Notes: generated by a model not told the origin, from the sequence alone. Positions 1 through 8,442 are shown, counted from the stretch's first letter. The stretch: DNA of 64,000 nt from Streptomyces galbus (GCF_005280195.1 NZ_SZPR01000008.1:469346-533345); one strand, 5' to 3'. Program-made: numbers and translations.

Positions 1-891
1 GTCACCCAGACCACGTCCTACCCGGCGAGCGACACCACGGCCCTGAGCGTGACCGGCTCCGTCGGCGGCACGTGGGCGATGCGCATCCGCATCCCCGGCT
101 GGACCACCGGGGCCACCGTCAGCGTCAACGGCGCCGTACAGAACATCGCCACCACGCCCGGCAGCTACGCCACGCTGACCCGTGCCTGGACCTCCGGCGA
201 CACGGTCACCGTCCGCCTGCCCATGCGGACCGTCCTGCGGCCGGCCAACGACGACCCGAACGTGGCCGCGGTCACCTACGGTCCCGTCGTCCTGTCCGGG
301 AACTACGGTGACACCGCGCTCGGGTCGCTGCCCGCGCTGGACCCGTCCTCGATCCGGCGGACCGGTTCCACCGCGCTCTCCTTCACCGCCACGGCGAACG
401 GGGCGGCCGTCGCCCTGGGCCCCTTCCACGACGCCCAGGGCCACAACTACACCGTTCACTGGAACACCGGCGCTGCGTCGTCCGTCCGCCTCGCCAACGC
501 CGCCAGCGGCCTCGTCCTCGGTGTCCAGGACATGTCCACCGCCGACGGCGGCCGCGCCCTGCAGTGGAGCGACTCGGGCACCGCCGACCACGACTGGCAG
601 ATGATCCCGGACGGCGACGCCGTACGCCTGCGCAACGCCCACAGCGGCAAGGTGCTCGGCGTGCGGGACATGTCGGCGGCGGACGGCGCGGCCGTCCTGC
701 AGTGGTCGGACAACGGCACCGCCGACCACCGCTGGATCCTCCTCGACCAGGGCGACGGCACCTTCAAGATCCGCAACGTGAACAGCGGGAAGCTGCTCGG
801 CGTGGAGAACGGCTCCACCTCGATCGGCGCCTTCGTGGTGCAGGCCCCGGACGACGGCACTGCCGACAACCGGTGGCGCGTCCTGCGCTAG
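1..891 (+). CDS. GH127-like (DUF1680) glycosidase C-terminus with ricin-type lectin domain, 5' truncated
   Basis: The reading frame is open from base 1 to a TAG at 889-891, so the gene starts outside the window. The first ~95 visible residues (RIRIPGW, GY/AW-GD segment, VTYGPVVLSG) match the beta-sandwich part of DUF1680/GH127 beta-L-arabinofuranosidase-type enzymes; the catalytic barrel would lie upstream. The last ~130 residues hold three repeats ending in DHDW, DHRW and DNRW, each with a SG-K/L-VLGV core, the pattern of a RICIN-type carbohydrate-binding domain. Probably a secreted plant-polysaccharide enzyme. Its stop codon falls inside the outer repeat of the adjacent palindromic element, so the native C-terminus may have been altered. 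Confidence 0.8.
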   Translation, partial: VTQTTSYPASDTTALSVTGSVGGTWAMRIRIPGWTTGATVSVNGAVQNIATTPGSYATLTRAWTSGDTVTVRLPMRTVLRPANDDPNVAAVTYGPVVLSGNYGDTALGSLPALDPSSIRRTGSTALSFTATANGAAVALGPFHDAQGHNYTVHWNTGAASSVRLANAASGLVLGVQDMSTADGGRALQWSDSGTADHDWQMIPDGDAVRLRNAHSGKVLGVRDMSAADGAAVLQWSDNGTADHRWILLDQGDGTFKIRNVNSGKLLGVENGSTSIGAFVVQAPDDGTADNRWRVLR

Positions 892-1054
892 GGGGTGTCT
901 TGCCGATCAGGCCGGATCAGGGAGCGGCGTCTGGTGCCGTGCATCGCAAGGCGGAGGAGGGAGCCGATGCGGAGCATCGGCGACTGACGACAACGCGGCG
1001 AGGCGCGGCATCAGACGCCGCGAGCCCGGCCTGATCGGCAAGACACCCCCTAGC
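887..1054. mobile_element. MITE-like palindromic element, 168 bp
   Basis: Perfect 29-bp terminal inverted repeats at 887-915 and 1026-1054 begin GCTAGGGGGTGTCTTGCCGA. Inside are a second arm pair (CGGCGTCTGGTGCCG versus CGGCATCAGACGCCG, one mismatch) and a central hairpin GCCGATGC-GGA-GCATCGGC. No open frame of gene size is present. Nested dyads with short terminal repeats and a CTAG at each outer edge (a possible target duplication) fit a non-autonomous transposon-derived element. I recall similar sequences scattered in Streptomyces genomes. The left edge supplies the stop codon of the upstream glycosidase gene. Confidence 0.6.
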
Positions 1055-1123
1055 ACCCGCGCCCGCACCCCACGACGCACGCGGCCGCGCCGCCGGATCG
1101 GGCGGCGCGGTGACGGCCCATAG

Positions 1124-1176
1124 ATACCCCCCTGGGGTATGTTATGTTCTCGATGACAGATACCCCCTAGGGGTAT
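1124..1176 (+). promoter_or_regulatory. Tandem CsoR/CstR-family-like operators upstream of the MFS gene
   Basis: Two 17-bp sites, ATACCCC-CCT-GGGGTAT (1124-1140) and ATACCCC-CTA-GGGGTAT (1160-1176), have identical 7-bp half-sites, a 3-bp centre and centres 36 bp apart. A G/C tract flanked by TA is characteristic of CsoR/RcnR/CstR (DUF156) repressor operators that respond to copper or persulfide. The second site ends 26 bp before the chosen MFS start, suggesting repression of the exporter. No DUF156 regulator gene is seen in this window. Confidence 0.6.
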
Positions 1177-1201
1177 GCCTGCTCTTCGAGAGGGAAAGGC
1201 A

Positions 1202-2644
1202 ATGCCGACCGTCAGCGCCAAGCGCTGGTGGGCACTCGCCGTGCTCGCCACCGCCCAGTTCATGGTGATCATGGACACCTCGATCATCGGAGTCGCACTC
1301 CCGCAGATGCAGAAGGACCTCGGCTTCTCACAGGGCGAGCTGCAGTGGGTCTTCAACGCCTACGTCGTCGCCTTCGGCGGTCTGCTGCTCCTCGGCGGGC
1401 GGCTGTCCGACCTGCTGGGCGCACGCCGCGTGTTCACCGCCGGCTGGACCGTACTGATCGGTGGATCCGTCGTCGCGGCGGCCGCGCAGACCGCGTGGGT
1501 GGAAGTCGTCGGCCGTGCCGTCCAGGGCGTCGGCGGCGCACTGATCGCCCCGGCCGCGATGACCCTGCTGATGACGCTGTTCGCACACGACCCGAAGGAG
1601 CTCGGCAAGGCCATGGCCCTCTACGGCGCGGCGGCCCCGGCCGGCGGCACCGCGGGCGTCTTCCTCGGCGGCGTGTTCACCGAATGGCTCAGCTGGCCCT
1701 GGGTGTTCATCATCTACGTCCCCATCGGCGCCGCCACGCTCGCCGCGACCACGCTGCTCCCGTCCGTCGCCCCCCGTCGCGGAGCGCTCGACGTGCTGGG
1801 CGCAGCGGCCGTCACCGCCGGTCTCGCGCTCACGGTGTTCGCCGTGGTCCGCGCGCCGCAGACCGGCTGGGGCGCCACGCAGACGGTGCTCGAACTCGTC
1901 GGCGCCGCTGCTCTGCTGGTGCTGTTCCTCGTCCTCCAGAGGACCTCGCGCCAGCCGCTGATGCCGCTCGGCATCTGGCGCGTTCCGCGGCTGGGCTCGG
2001 CCAACTTGGCCATGACGCTGCTGGGCGCCGCGTGGATCCCGATGTGGTACTTCCTCAACCTCTACCTGCAGCAGGTCCTCGGTTACGGGGCGTTCGCCTC
2101 CGGAGCCGCCCTGCTGCCGATGACGCTGCTGCTCATGGTCTTCATGACCGCGATCACGGCCCGGCTGCTGGCGCGCCTGGGCGCCAAGCCGCTGATCGGC
2201 GGCGGCCTGCTCGTTCTCGCAGCCGGCCTGCTGTGGCTGTCGGCCGTCGAGCCGAGCGGCTCCTTCGCCGTCGACGTGCTGCCCGCCTCGCTGGTGGCGG
2301 CGCTGGGCATGGCGCTGGCGTACATCCCGGCCATGATGGCGGCCATGTCCGGGGCCCCGGCCGAACAGGCGGGCCTGGCCTCCGGCATCGTGAACACCAC
2401 TTACCAGATCGGCTCCGCGCTCGGCCTGGCGGCACTGACCGCCCTGGCCACCTCCCGGGGCGCCGGCGCACTGGGTGACCTACCCGCCCTGACCGACGGC
2501 TTCAGCGCGGCCTTCACCGCGGCCGCCGTCATCGCCGCCGCCGGCGGACTCATCACACTCCTGACGATGCGCACCGAGAAGGCCGTAGCCGCTGCTGAGC
2601 GGAGCACCCCGTCCCACACACCGGCAGAGAGGACCGGGGTGTGA
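1202..2644 (+). CDS. DHA2-type MFS drug efflux transporter
   Basis: 480-aa membrane protein of the drug:H+ antiporter-2 (EmrB/QacA-like, 14-helix) family. Visible hallmarks are the first helix with FMVIMDTSIIGVALPQM, GGRLSDLLGARRVF (loop 2-3 motif A), GVGGALIAPAAMTLL, and a motif-C-like segment ending in WPWVFIIYVPIG. I chose ATG 1202 because GAGAGGGAAA lies just upstream; an in-frame ATG at 1175 overlaps the operator and is less likely. It stands alone downstream of two CsoR/CstR-like operators, so expression is probably metal- or persulfide-responsive. The substrate cannot be told from sequence. Confidence 0.9.
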   Translation: MPTVSAKRWWALAVLATAQFMVIMDTSIIGVALPQMQKDLGFSQGELQWVFNAYVVAFGGLLLLGGRLSDLLGARRVFTAGWTVLIGGSVVAAAAQTAWVEVVGRAVQGVGGALIAPAAMTLLMTLFAHDPKELGKAMALYGAAAPAGGTAGVFLGGVFTEWLSWPWVFIIYVPIGAATLAATTLLPSVAPRRGALDVLGAAAVTAGLALTVFAVVRAPQTGWGATQTVLELVGAAALLVLFLVLQRTSRQPLMPLGIWRVPRLGSANLAMTLLGAAWIPMWYFLNLYLQQVLGYGAFASGAALLPMTLLLMVFMTAITARLLARLGAKPLIGGGLLVLAAGLLWLSAVEPSGSFAVDVLPASLVAALGMALAYIPAMMAAMSGAPAEQAGLASGIVNTTYQIGSALGLAALTALATSRGAGALGDLPALTDGFSAAFTAAAVIAAAGGLITLLTMRTEKAVAAAERSTPSHTPAERTGV

Positions 2645-2678
2645 ACCATGAGCCGTGACCACGCCGAGGAACGATGTC

Positions 2679-2735
2679 ACGGCGCCGGCGGTCCGTCCGA
2701 TCCCTCCGCGGGACGGGGCGGGCCGCCGGCGCCGT
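2679..2735. terminator. Long-loop inverted repeat between convergent genes
   Basis: Perfect 13-bp arms ACGGCGCCGGCGG (2679-2691) and its complement (2723-2735) with a 31-nt loop lie between the convergent MFS gene and the ThuA-like gene. Position suggests a bidirectional terminator, but the long loop is unusual and there is no T-tract. Confidence 0.35.
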
Positions 2736-2830
2736 GGCATGACATGTCGGCGCCGGCGCCGGGCGCACGTCCGGGACGCCGCGCGGCCAGGGCTGCTCGG
2801 GGCCGGAGAAGGCGGCACGGGGGCTTCCCG

Positions 2831-3490
2831 TCAGGAGTCCTGCGGGGCGCCGCCCACCGCCCAGGCGAGGCCGCCCCGCACGTGGGCGAGGAAGTCGGGG
2901 TTCCGGTAGGCCGCGGCCGCGTGCCCGAGGGCGGTGTAGAAGACGCGTCCCGCGCCCTGTTCGCGCGTCCAGGCCAGGGGGTGGTCGTCGCCCATGCCGC
3001 CGCCCTCGTACGACGTCTCGTCGGCACGCAGCAACACCCGTACCCGGGCGCGGGGGTTGGTCCGGAAGTCGTACCACTCGTCGGTGAACTCCCAGACGGG
3101 GGGGAGGTTCCGGGTGGCCGGGTGGCCGGGGTCCTCCACGACGACCCTGCCCGGCTGGTACTCCGGGTGCCGGGCGAAGCGGGCGCCGAGCAGTTCGCCG
3201 TAGTACGGCCAGTCCTCCTCCGTGCAGGCCGCCGCGTGGACGCCGACGAAGGCGCCGCCGCCGTCGACGTACGCGGCGAGCCGGTCCCGGCCGGCGGGGG
3301 TGAGCACCTCGCCGCTGGTGGAGAGGAAGACGACCGCGGCGTAGGCGTCGAGGCGGGTCTCGAGGGCGGCTGGGTCCTCGGTGTGGTCGACCGTGACGCC
3401 GTCGAACGCGCGCAGCGCGGCGACGGCGTCCGGGATGGAGTCGTGGCGGTAGTCGGTGGTGCGGGTGTACACGAGCAGCCGGGCGGTCAT
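2831..3490 (-). CDS. ThuA-like domain protein
   Basis: 219-aa soluble protein of the ThuA family (class I glutamine-amidotransferase-like fold often linked to carbohydrate metabolism). It begins TARLLVYTRTTDYRHDSIP, typical of the family's first strand and loop. GGGAFVGVHAAACTEEDWPYY corresponds to the conserved GGGFVGiH region, and HPLAWTREQGAGRVFYTALGH to the conserved C-terminal segment. No signal peptide is seen, and no sugar dehydrogenase is adjacent. The ATG at 3490 is the first Met before the conserved strand. The enzymatic role is unknown for stand-alone members. Confidence 0.85.
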   Translation of the reverse strand: MTARLLVYTRTTDYRHDSIPDAVAALRAFDGVTVDHTEDPAALETRLDAYAAVVFLSTSGEVLTPAGRDRLAAYVDGGGAFVGVHAAACTEEDWPYYGELLGARFARHPEYQPGRVVVEDPGHPATRNLPPVWEFTDEWYDFRTNPRARVRVLLRADETSYEGGGMGDDHPLAWTREQGAGRVFYTALGHAAAAYRNPDFLAHVRGGLAWAVGGAPQDS

Positions 3491-3605
3491 GGCCCCGACC
3501 CTATGCCCCGGGTCGGCGCGGCTCACCGGCTGCACCGAGTTCACAGGGCGGACGATCTTGCGGAACGTCGGGGGCGTCGCGGGGCCGGCGCGTAGGCTCG
3601 GCGGG

Positions 3606-4235
3606 ATGACGTCCTTCCCGGCGCACCTCGACCACATCGTCCTCGCGACACCCGATCTGGCCGCCACGGTCGCCGAGTTCACGCGGCGCACGGGTGTGGC
3701 GCCGGCGCCGGGAGGCGCGCACGTCGACCTCGGTACGCGCAACCACCTGGTCGGGCTGGGCGGACGTGCCTACCTGGAGATCATCGGACCCGACCCCGAC
3801 CGGCCCGGCCCCTCCCGGAGCCGCCCCTTCGGCGTCGACGCGCTGCCGGCCGCGCGCACCCTCACCTGGGCGATCAGCCCGCCCGACCTGGACGCGGCCG
3901 TGGCGGCGGCGCGGGGGCAGGGGTACGACCCCGGGGACATCCGGGCGATGAGCCGGCGCCGGCCGGACGGGGTGCTGCTGGAGTGGCGGCTCACCGACGG
4001 GCCGCCGCTGCCGTGCGACCTGGCGCCGTTCCTCATCGACTGGGGCGCCGCCGCACACCCGACCGACTCGGGTCTCCCGGTCCTCCCGCTGCTGTCGTTC
4101 ACGGCGACGGCGCCCGCCCCGCACGAGGTGCGCCCCTGCCTGACCGCGCTCGGCACCGACCTCACCGTGTCCCCCGGTCCCTGGGGGTTCTCCTTCACCG
4201 TGGACACCCCGAACGGCCCGGTCACGTTCGGCTGA
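3606..4235 (+). CDS. VOC family protein (glyoxalase-like, Glyoxalase_3 type)
   Basis: 209-aa protein opening with LDHIVLATPDLAATVAEFTRRTG, the beta-strand plus His start of vicinal-oxygen-chelate folds. It continues with HVDLGTRNHLVGLGGRAYLEIIGPDP, typical of the Glyoxalase_3-like branch. The ATG at 3606 directly precedes the conserved His strand; upstream in-frame extensions overlap the divergent ThuA gene and look non-coding. Metal-dependent isomerase or dioxygenase activity is usual for the superfamily, but no substrate is implied. The next VOC gene lies 125 bp downstream on the same strand. Confidence 0.85.
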   Translation: MTSFPAHLDHIVLATPDLAATVAEFTRRTGVAPAPGGAHVDLGTRNHLVGLGGRAYLEIIGPDPDRPGPSRSRPFGVDALPAARTLTWAISPPDLDAAVAAARGQGYDPGDIRAMSRRRPDGVLLEWRLTDGPPLPCDLAPFLIDWGAAAHPTDSGLPVLPLLSFTATAPAPHEVRPCLTALGTDLTVSPGPWGFSFTVDTPNGPVTFG

Positions 4236-4360
4236 CCGCCGGACGGTGTCCGGACGCAAGGCCACTGCGGTCCCCCGCGGTCCTCCTCCGATCCGTCTGC
4301 CCCCGCCCGCTGTCCGTTTCGTTCAAGACCCGCTCCCCGTCCCCTGCCTACCGTGGCCCC

Positions 4361-4765
4361 ATGACTTCACCGACTCCGCGTTTCGATGCCATCGGCCTGG
4401 TCGTCTCCGACATGGCCGCCTCCGTCGCCTTCTACCGGCGGCTCGGGTTCGCCTTCCCCGAGGGTGCCGAGCGGGAGCCGCACGCCGAGGCGGTGCTGCC
4501 CGGCGGGCTGCGGCTGCTGCTGGACACCGAGGACACCGTGCGGTCGTTCCACCCCGGGTGGCGGGCCCCGTCCGGCGGCGGGCGGGCCTCACTCGCCCTG
4601 CGCTGCGAGACGCCCGGTGAGGTGGACGCCGTCTACGAACAGCTCGTCGGCGCTGGCCACCACGGGGAGCTCAAGCCCTGGGACGCCTTCTGGGGCCAGC
4701 GGTACGCCGTCGTCCACGACCCGGACGGCAACGGCGTCGACCTGTTCGCGCCGCTCGCCCAGTAG
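4361..4765 (+). CDS. VOC family (glyoxalase/bleomycin-resistance-like) protein
   Basis: 134-aa single-module VOC protein. FDAIGLVVSDMAASVAFYRRLGF is the classic first module strand-helix, and YAVVHDPDGNGVDLFAP is the conserved C-terminal metal-side strand with DPDGN. The length suits a homodimeric glyoxalase/dioxygenase-like protein. The ATG at 4361 is the first before the conserved strand. Its last 177 bases are covered on the opposite strand by the end of the convergent AraC-type gene, which is unusual. Confidence 0.88.
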   Translation: MTSPTPRFDAIGLVVSDMAASVAFYRRLGFAFPEGAEREPHAEAVLPGGLRLLLDTEDTVRSFHPGWRAPSGGGRASLALRCETPGEVDAVYEQLVGAGHHGELKPWDAFWGQRYAVVHDPDGNGVDLFAPLAQ

Positions 4766-5431
4766 CTCCGACGGCGTCCGGCCCGTCAACGCCCGTACGT
4801 CCCGCGCGAGATGAGCCTGGTCCGCGTAGCCGGCCCGCACCGCCGTCCCGGCCAGCGGCGCGCCCGCGCGGGCCAGCGCCAGCGCGCGCTGCAGGCGCAG
4901 GACGCGGGCCAGGGTCTTCGGGCCGTAGCCGAAACGGGCGAGGGAGGTCCGGTGCAACCGGCGTGCCCCGAAGCCGAGCTCGTCGGCCACGGCACCGACC
5001 GGACGGCCCGCGCCAAGGGCGGTGACCAGGCGGCGCAGCGCCGGGTCGGGCGGGGTCACACCGGGCAGCACCGCCTCCTCGAGGCCGGTCGCCGGGTCGG
5101 TCGCGGCCTCCACCGCGGCGCGCAGGCGCCGTACCCGGGCCGGGGGCCACAGGTCGGTCAGGTCCACGCGGCGGTCGCGCAGTGCGTGGGCCGGCACGCC
5201 GAGGAAGCCGGGCGCGGTGCCGGGGAAGAAGCGCAGACCCGCCCAGGAGGCGGGCGGCCCGTCGGGTACGTGGGCGCCGGTGTCGGGGCCGGCGACCAGG
5301 AGCCGGCCCTCGCTCCACATGAGGTCCATGCAGCCGTCGGGGAGCACCGCGCGCGGCTCCCGGCCGCTCGGCGCGGCCGTCCACAGGACCGCGCCCGGCA
5401 GCCGGGAGGGGCGTTCCGCGTACACGGACAC
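4589..5431 (-). CDS. AraC-family transcriptional regulator
   Basis: 280-aa regulator with an N-terminal DUF6597-type sensor part (LPDGCMDLMWSEGRLLVAGPDT) and a C-terminal AraC DNA-binding domain (residues ~150-225). That domain ends RLQRALALARAGAPLAGTA, AGYADQAHLARDVRALTGRTPSEL. Family members usually end soon after that motif; here the frame continues ~55 residues across the complement of the VOC gene before stopping at 4589. The extension has no recognisable domain, so the tail may simply be read-through of antisense sequence. The convergent, overlapping arrangement suggests possible functional linkage with the VOC gene, but there is no direct proof. Confidence 0.85.
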   Translation of the reverse strand: MSVYAERPSRLPGAVLWTAAPSGREPRAVLPDGCMDLMWSEGRLLVAGPDTGAHVPDGPPASWAGLRFFPGTAPGFLGVPAHALRDRRVDLTDLWPPARVRRLRAAVEAATDPATGLEEAVLPGVTPPDPALRRLVTALGAGRPVGAVADELGFGARRLHRTSLARFGYGPKTLARVLRLQRALALARAGAPLAGTAVRAGYADQAHLARDVRALTGRTPSELLGERREQVDAVAVRVVDDGVPLAPEGVPGLELPVVASADELFVDGVHLTGRLAAQGE

Positions 5432-5435
5432 CAGG

Positions 5436-5735
5436 CTACGCCGGGTGTACCGCGGGGGACCAAGGGCGGCACCCCATGTCCTGTCCGGCCAGGTGGGCCG
5501 GCACCGGGTTGGGGTCCTCGGCGGTGCTCAGCACGTACACGGTGCGGCTGCGCAGGGCAACGGCGGGTCTGGTTCCGGCACCGTTGGGGGCGGACGCCGG
5601 CAGCGCCGGGTCGTGGAGACCGCTCGCAAGGCGCGCGGCCTTCTCGACGGTGCGCTCGCCGCGCAGGCGCCAGGGCGCTGTCCGTGGCGGTCCCGGAGCT
5701 CGGCGCAGTCCTTGCCGTAGCGGTCGATCTCAAGC
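5436..5735 (-). pseudogene. Possible frameshifted remnant of an unknown gene
   Basis: Reading leftwards, one frame gives EIDRYGKDCAELRDRHGQRP with coding-like codon use. After a one-base slip the next frame continues WRLRGERTVEKAARLASG and runs to a TAG at 5436-5438 with high GC at third positions. No start codon or family is recognisable. This could be a decayed gene or simply GC-driven chance; a single inserted base would fuse the two parts. Confidence 0.25.
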
Positions 5736-5867
5736 GCGCAGGGGCCACCGATCCTTCCTACTGAAGAGAAATATCGCGCCTCCTACCAGCACGATGAAAC
5801 CGACGGTGAACCAGAGCGCCGATTGCCCGTCTCGCAGCAACGGCGGGGCAGACAGAGACCACATCAT
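5730..5867 (-). CDS. Small single-pass membrane protein (45 aa)
   Basis: This short frame starts ATG-ATG at 5867/5864 behind AAGAAAGGGTG, a plausible ribosome site, and ends at TGA 5730-5732. The product has one hydrophobic stretch (LWFTVGFIVLVGGAIFLF, residues ~18-35) flanked by a short hydrophilic N-terminus and a positive RKDRWPLR tail, giving a predicted cytoplasmic C-terminus. It is transcribed divergently from the cation/proton antiporter, ~190 bp away, so an accessory role there is conceivable. The family is not recognised; size and lack of homology evidence limit confidence. Confidence 0.45.
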   Translation of the reverse strand: MMWSLSAPPLLRDGQSALWFTVGFIVLVGGAIFLFSRKDRWPLRA

Positions 5868-6059
5868 CGACACCCTTTCTTGGTGCGAGCACTCCGACAT
5901 CATGCGCGGCTACTCCTTGCTGCAGCGACCCGGCCCAGCCAGGAGGTGGCCGCCACACCCGTTGTCCGATCATGGCGCTGCGCATCCGGGGTAGTCGGCC
6001 GGGGCGCCCAGCCGGGCACACGTGGTGATCCAGGGCGGCGGGAAGGGCGGGTCGTACCG

Positions 6060-7340
6060 ATGACGAGCGCGGACGTGGTCTTCGCGTGGCTGGGGGTCGG
6101 GGCGTTGCTCGCCGCCGTTCTGCCCCGGGTCCTGGCCGGACGACCGCTGTCGATGCCGTTGGTCTTCCTGCTGTGCGGCATCGGCGTGTACCTGCTGCCC
6201 TTGCCGCTGCCCGTGGTCGACCCGGTGGGCGACCGGGTGGTGGCCGAGCATGTCACCGAGGTCGTGGTGATCATCTCGTTGATGGGTGCGGGGCTGGCGC
6301 TGAACCGGCCCGTCGGGTGGCGTCGGTGGGGCGCGACCTGGCGACTGCTGGGTGTCACCATGCCGTTGACGTTCCTGGTCACCGCGGCGGTCGCCTGGTG
6401 GCTGCTCGACTGGCCACCGGCCGCCGCGCTGCTGCTGGGGGCCGTCCTCGCGCCCACCGACCCGGTGCTCGCCTCGGAAGTACGGGTGGGCGAGCCCACG
6501 GACGACGAGGACGATGAGGACGAGGTGCGGTTCGCCCTCACCAGTGAGGCGGGTCTGAACGACGGCCTGGCGTTCCCGCTGACGTACGCGGCCGTGGGGC
6601 TGGCGGCCGCCGCGGGCAGCGGCTGGTCGGGCGAGTGGATCGGTCCCTGGGTGGCGGAGGACCTCGGTTACAAGTGTGCTGTCGGCGTGCTGGTCGGGCT
6701 GCTGATGGGCAAGCTGCTCGGCTGGCTGTTCTTCCGGACGCGCTCGAGGACGCTGCGACTGTCCCAGCACAGGGAGGGCTTCGTCGCGCTCGGCGCCACC
6801 TTCCTGACCTACGGAGTCACGGAGCTTGCCGGGGGGTACGGCTTCCTGTCCGTCTTCGTCACCGCCTGCGCCATCCGGGCCGCCGAGCGCGCCCACGGCT
6901 ACCACAACGTCCTGCACGACTTCATGGAGCAGGTGGAACGCCTGCTGACCGCCACCGTGCTGTTCCTGCTGGGTGCCTTCATCGCGCGGGGCGGTCTGTC
7001 CGCTCTGACGTGGCGGGGCACGGTCGCCGCTTGCACGGTGCTGCTGGTGATCAGGCCGCTGGCGGGGTGGGCCGGACTGCTGCGCAGCCGCCTGGGAAGC
7101 CGGGAACGCTGGGTCGTCGCAGCGTTCGGCGTCCGCGGGATCGGCTCCTTGTACTACCTCGCCTACGCCTTGGGCCACGACGGTCCGGCTGTCCCGCAGC
7201 GTGAGCTGTGGGCCGTGGTGACGTTCACCGTGCTGGCCTCGGTGGTGCTGCACGGGATCACGGCAGGTCCGGTCATCGCCCGCCTCGACCGGCTTCGGGA
7301 CGTGGAGCAGCCGCGCTCCGTTGCGCCTCCGCGACGGTGA
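6060..7340 (+). CDS. CPA1-type cation:proton antiporter
   Basis: 426-aa polytopic protein of the Na+/H+ (or K+/H+) exchanger family. The ATG at 6060 begins directly before the first helix. VVIISLMGAGLALNRP, LLGAVLAPTDPVLASEV and TSEAGLNDGLAFPLTYA are characteristic CPA1 segments; the TDP and ND residues are the ion-binding/transport signature. AFGVRGIGSLYYLAYAL matches the later conserved helix (GxRG..S). A short acidic insert DDEDDEDE follows the TDP helix. Downstream is the GNAT gene; upstream, divergently, the 45-aa membrane protein. Confidence 0.9.
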   Translation: MTSADVVFAWLGVGALLAAVLPRVLAGRPLSMPLVFLLCGIGVYLLPLPLPVVDPVGDRVVAEHVTEVVVIISLMGAGLALNRPVGWRRWGATWRLLGVTMPLTFLVTAAVAWWLLDWPPAAALLLGAVLAPTDPVLASEVRVGEPTDDEDDEDEVRFALTSEAGLNDGLAFPLTYAAVGLAAAAGSGWSGEWIGPWVAEDLGYKCAVGVLVGLLMGKLLGWLFFRTRSRTLRLSQHREGFVALGATFLTYGVTELAGGYGFLSVFVTACAIRAAERAHGYHNVLHDFMEQVERLLTATVLFLLGAFIARGGLSALTWRGTVAACTVLLVIRPLAGWAGLLRSRLGSRERWVVAAFGVRGIGSLYYLAYALGHDGPAVPQRELWAVVTFTVLASVVLHGITAGPVIARLDRLRDVEQPRSVAPPRR

Positions 7341-7551
7341 CCCGGTACGCAAAATCCTCCGGCTCGCCCTTGGGCAGGGCGTCTGTACGAAAACGTCCAC
7401 AGGAGAACGGACGGCATCCCGAACGGCGATCCGCGGCGCGCCGCCGCCCCCGGTCGACGCCCTGGCCGGTACGTGTCCCCGTGCGGCCCGCCGGGCGGTG
7501 AACAGCGTGTACTGTCCGTCGACGCGCGCTGTCGACGACCTCGGGGGTCTC

Positions 7552-8352
7552 ATGCACCGTCACGCCGACTCGGTCGAGTCGATGGAACAACTCGCCCTGG
7601 TCTGGCGGATCATGGTCCTCGACCGTGACCCGGGGGCCGATGTCCGCGACCTCCCGGGGATCGCGGTGCGCTGGGCCGACTGCCGGTTCGCGTTCTGGAA
7701 CTGCCTCACGCTGACCGACGTCGGCGCGGACGCCCGGCTGGTGGAGCAGCGGCTCGGCGAGGCGGCGGAGGTGATGCGCGCCAAGCGGCGGCCGGGGTTC
7801 CTGTGGGTCTTCGAGGACCTCGTCGACGAGCCGGCCCGTGCCGGGCTCGACGAGGCCGCCGACGCGGCAGGGCTCGCCTACGCCTTCCCCGGCACCGGCA
7901 TGGCGGCCGACCTGCCGTCCCTGCCTGAGCCGGCCCACGACGAGCTGACGTTCCGGCGCGTCACCGACGACGAGCTGCTGCGGGCCTACGCCGACCTCAA
8001 TTCACGGGCCTACGGGTTCGATCCGGAGGACGGCCGTGACGGCCTGGCCGGGTCCACGCTGTGGAAGCGCGACGTCCACGCCTACCTGGGCCTGCGCGAC
8101 GGCGTCCCCGTCACCTGCGCCGCCACGGTGGAGGCCGACGGACGCCTCTTCGTCGTCCTGGTCGCCACCGACCCGGACTGCGAACGCCGCGGCTACGGGG
8201 AGGCGGTGACCCGCAAGGCCCTCTACGAGGGTGCCCGGGCCACCGGCCTGACCCGAGCGACACTGCACGCGACGGCGGCGGGCGCACCCGTGTACCCGAG
8301 GATCGGCTTCGAGCCGAACTCCCCCATCCGCTTCTACGGGCTCAAGGGCTGA
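7552..8352 (+). CDS. GNAT family N-acetyltransferase
   Basis: 266-aa protein whose C-terminal half carries the acetyl-CoA binding core: VVLVATDPDCERRGYGEAV corresponds to beta4 and the Q/RxxGxG/A loop (R-R-G-Y-G), and APVYPRIGFEP to the family's YxxxGF ending. The N-terminal ~120 residues (WNCLTLTD, MRAKRRPGFLWVFEDLV) are a less conserved companion domain seen in some actinobacterial GNATs. The ATG at 7552 is preceded by CGGGGGT. The acceptor substrate is unknown. About 210 bp without a gene separate it from the antiporter. Confidence 0.85.
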   Translation: MHRHADSVESMEQLALVWRIMVLDRDPGADVRDLPGIAVRWADCRFAFWNCLTLTDVGADARLVEQRLGEAAEVMRAKRRPGFLWVFEDLVDEPARAGLDEAADAAGLAYAFPGTGMAADLPSLPEPAHDELTFRRVTDDELLRAYADLNSRAYGFDPEDGRDGLAGSTLWKRDVHAYLGLRDGVPVTCAATVEADGRLFVVLVATDPDCERRGYGEAVTRKALYEGARATGLTRATLHATAAGAPVYPRIGFEPNSPIRFYGLKG

Positions 8353-8442
8353 CGGACAGCCGTCGGCAGTGTGCCGCTTTCCGCGCCGGGTATCCGGAAC
8401 GCCTACGGAAAGTGCACCCTCACCACGCGGGAGGAACTGTCC

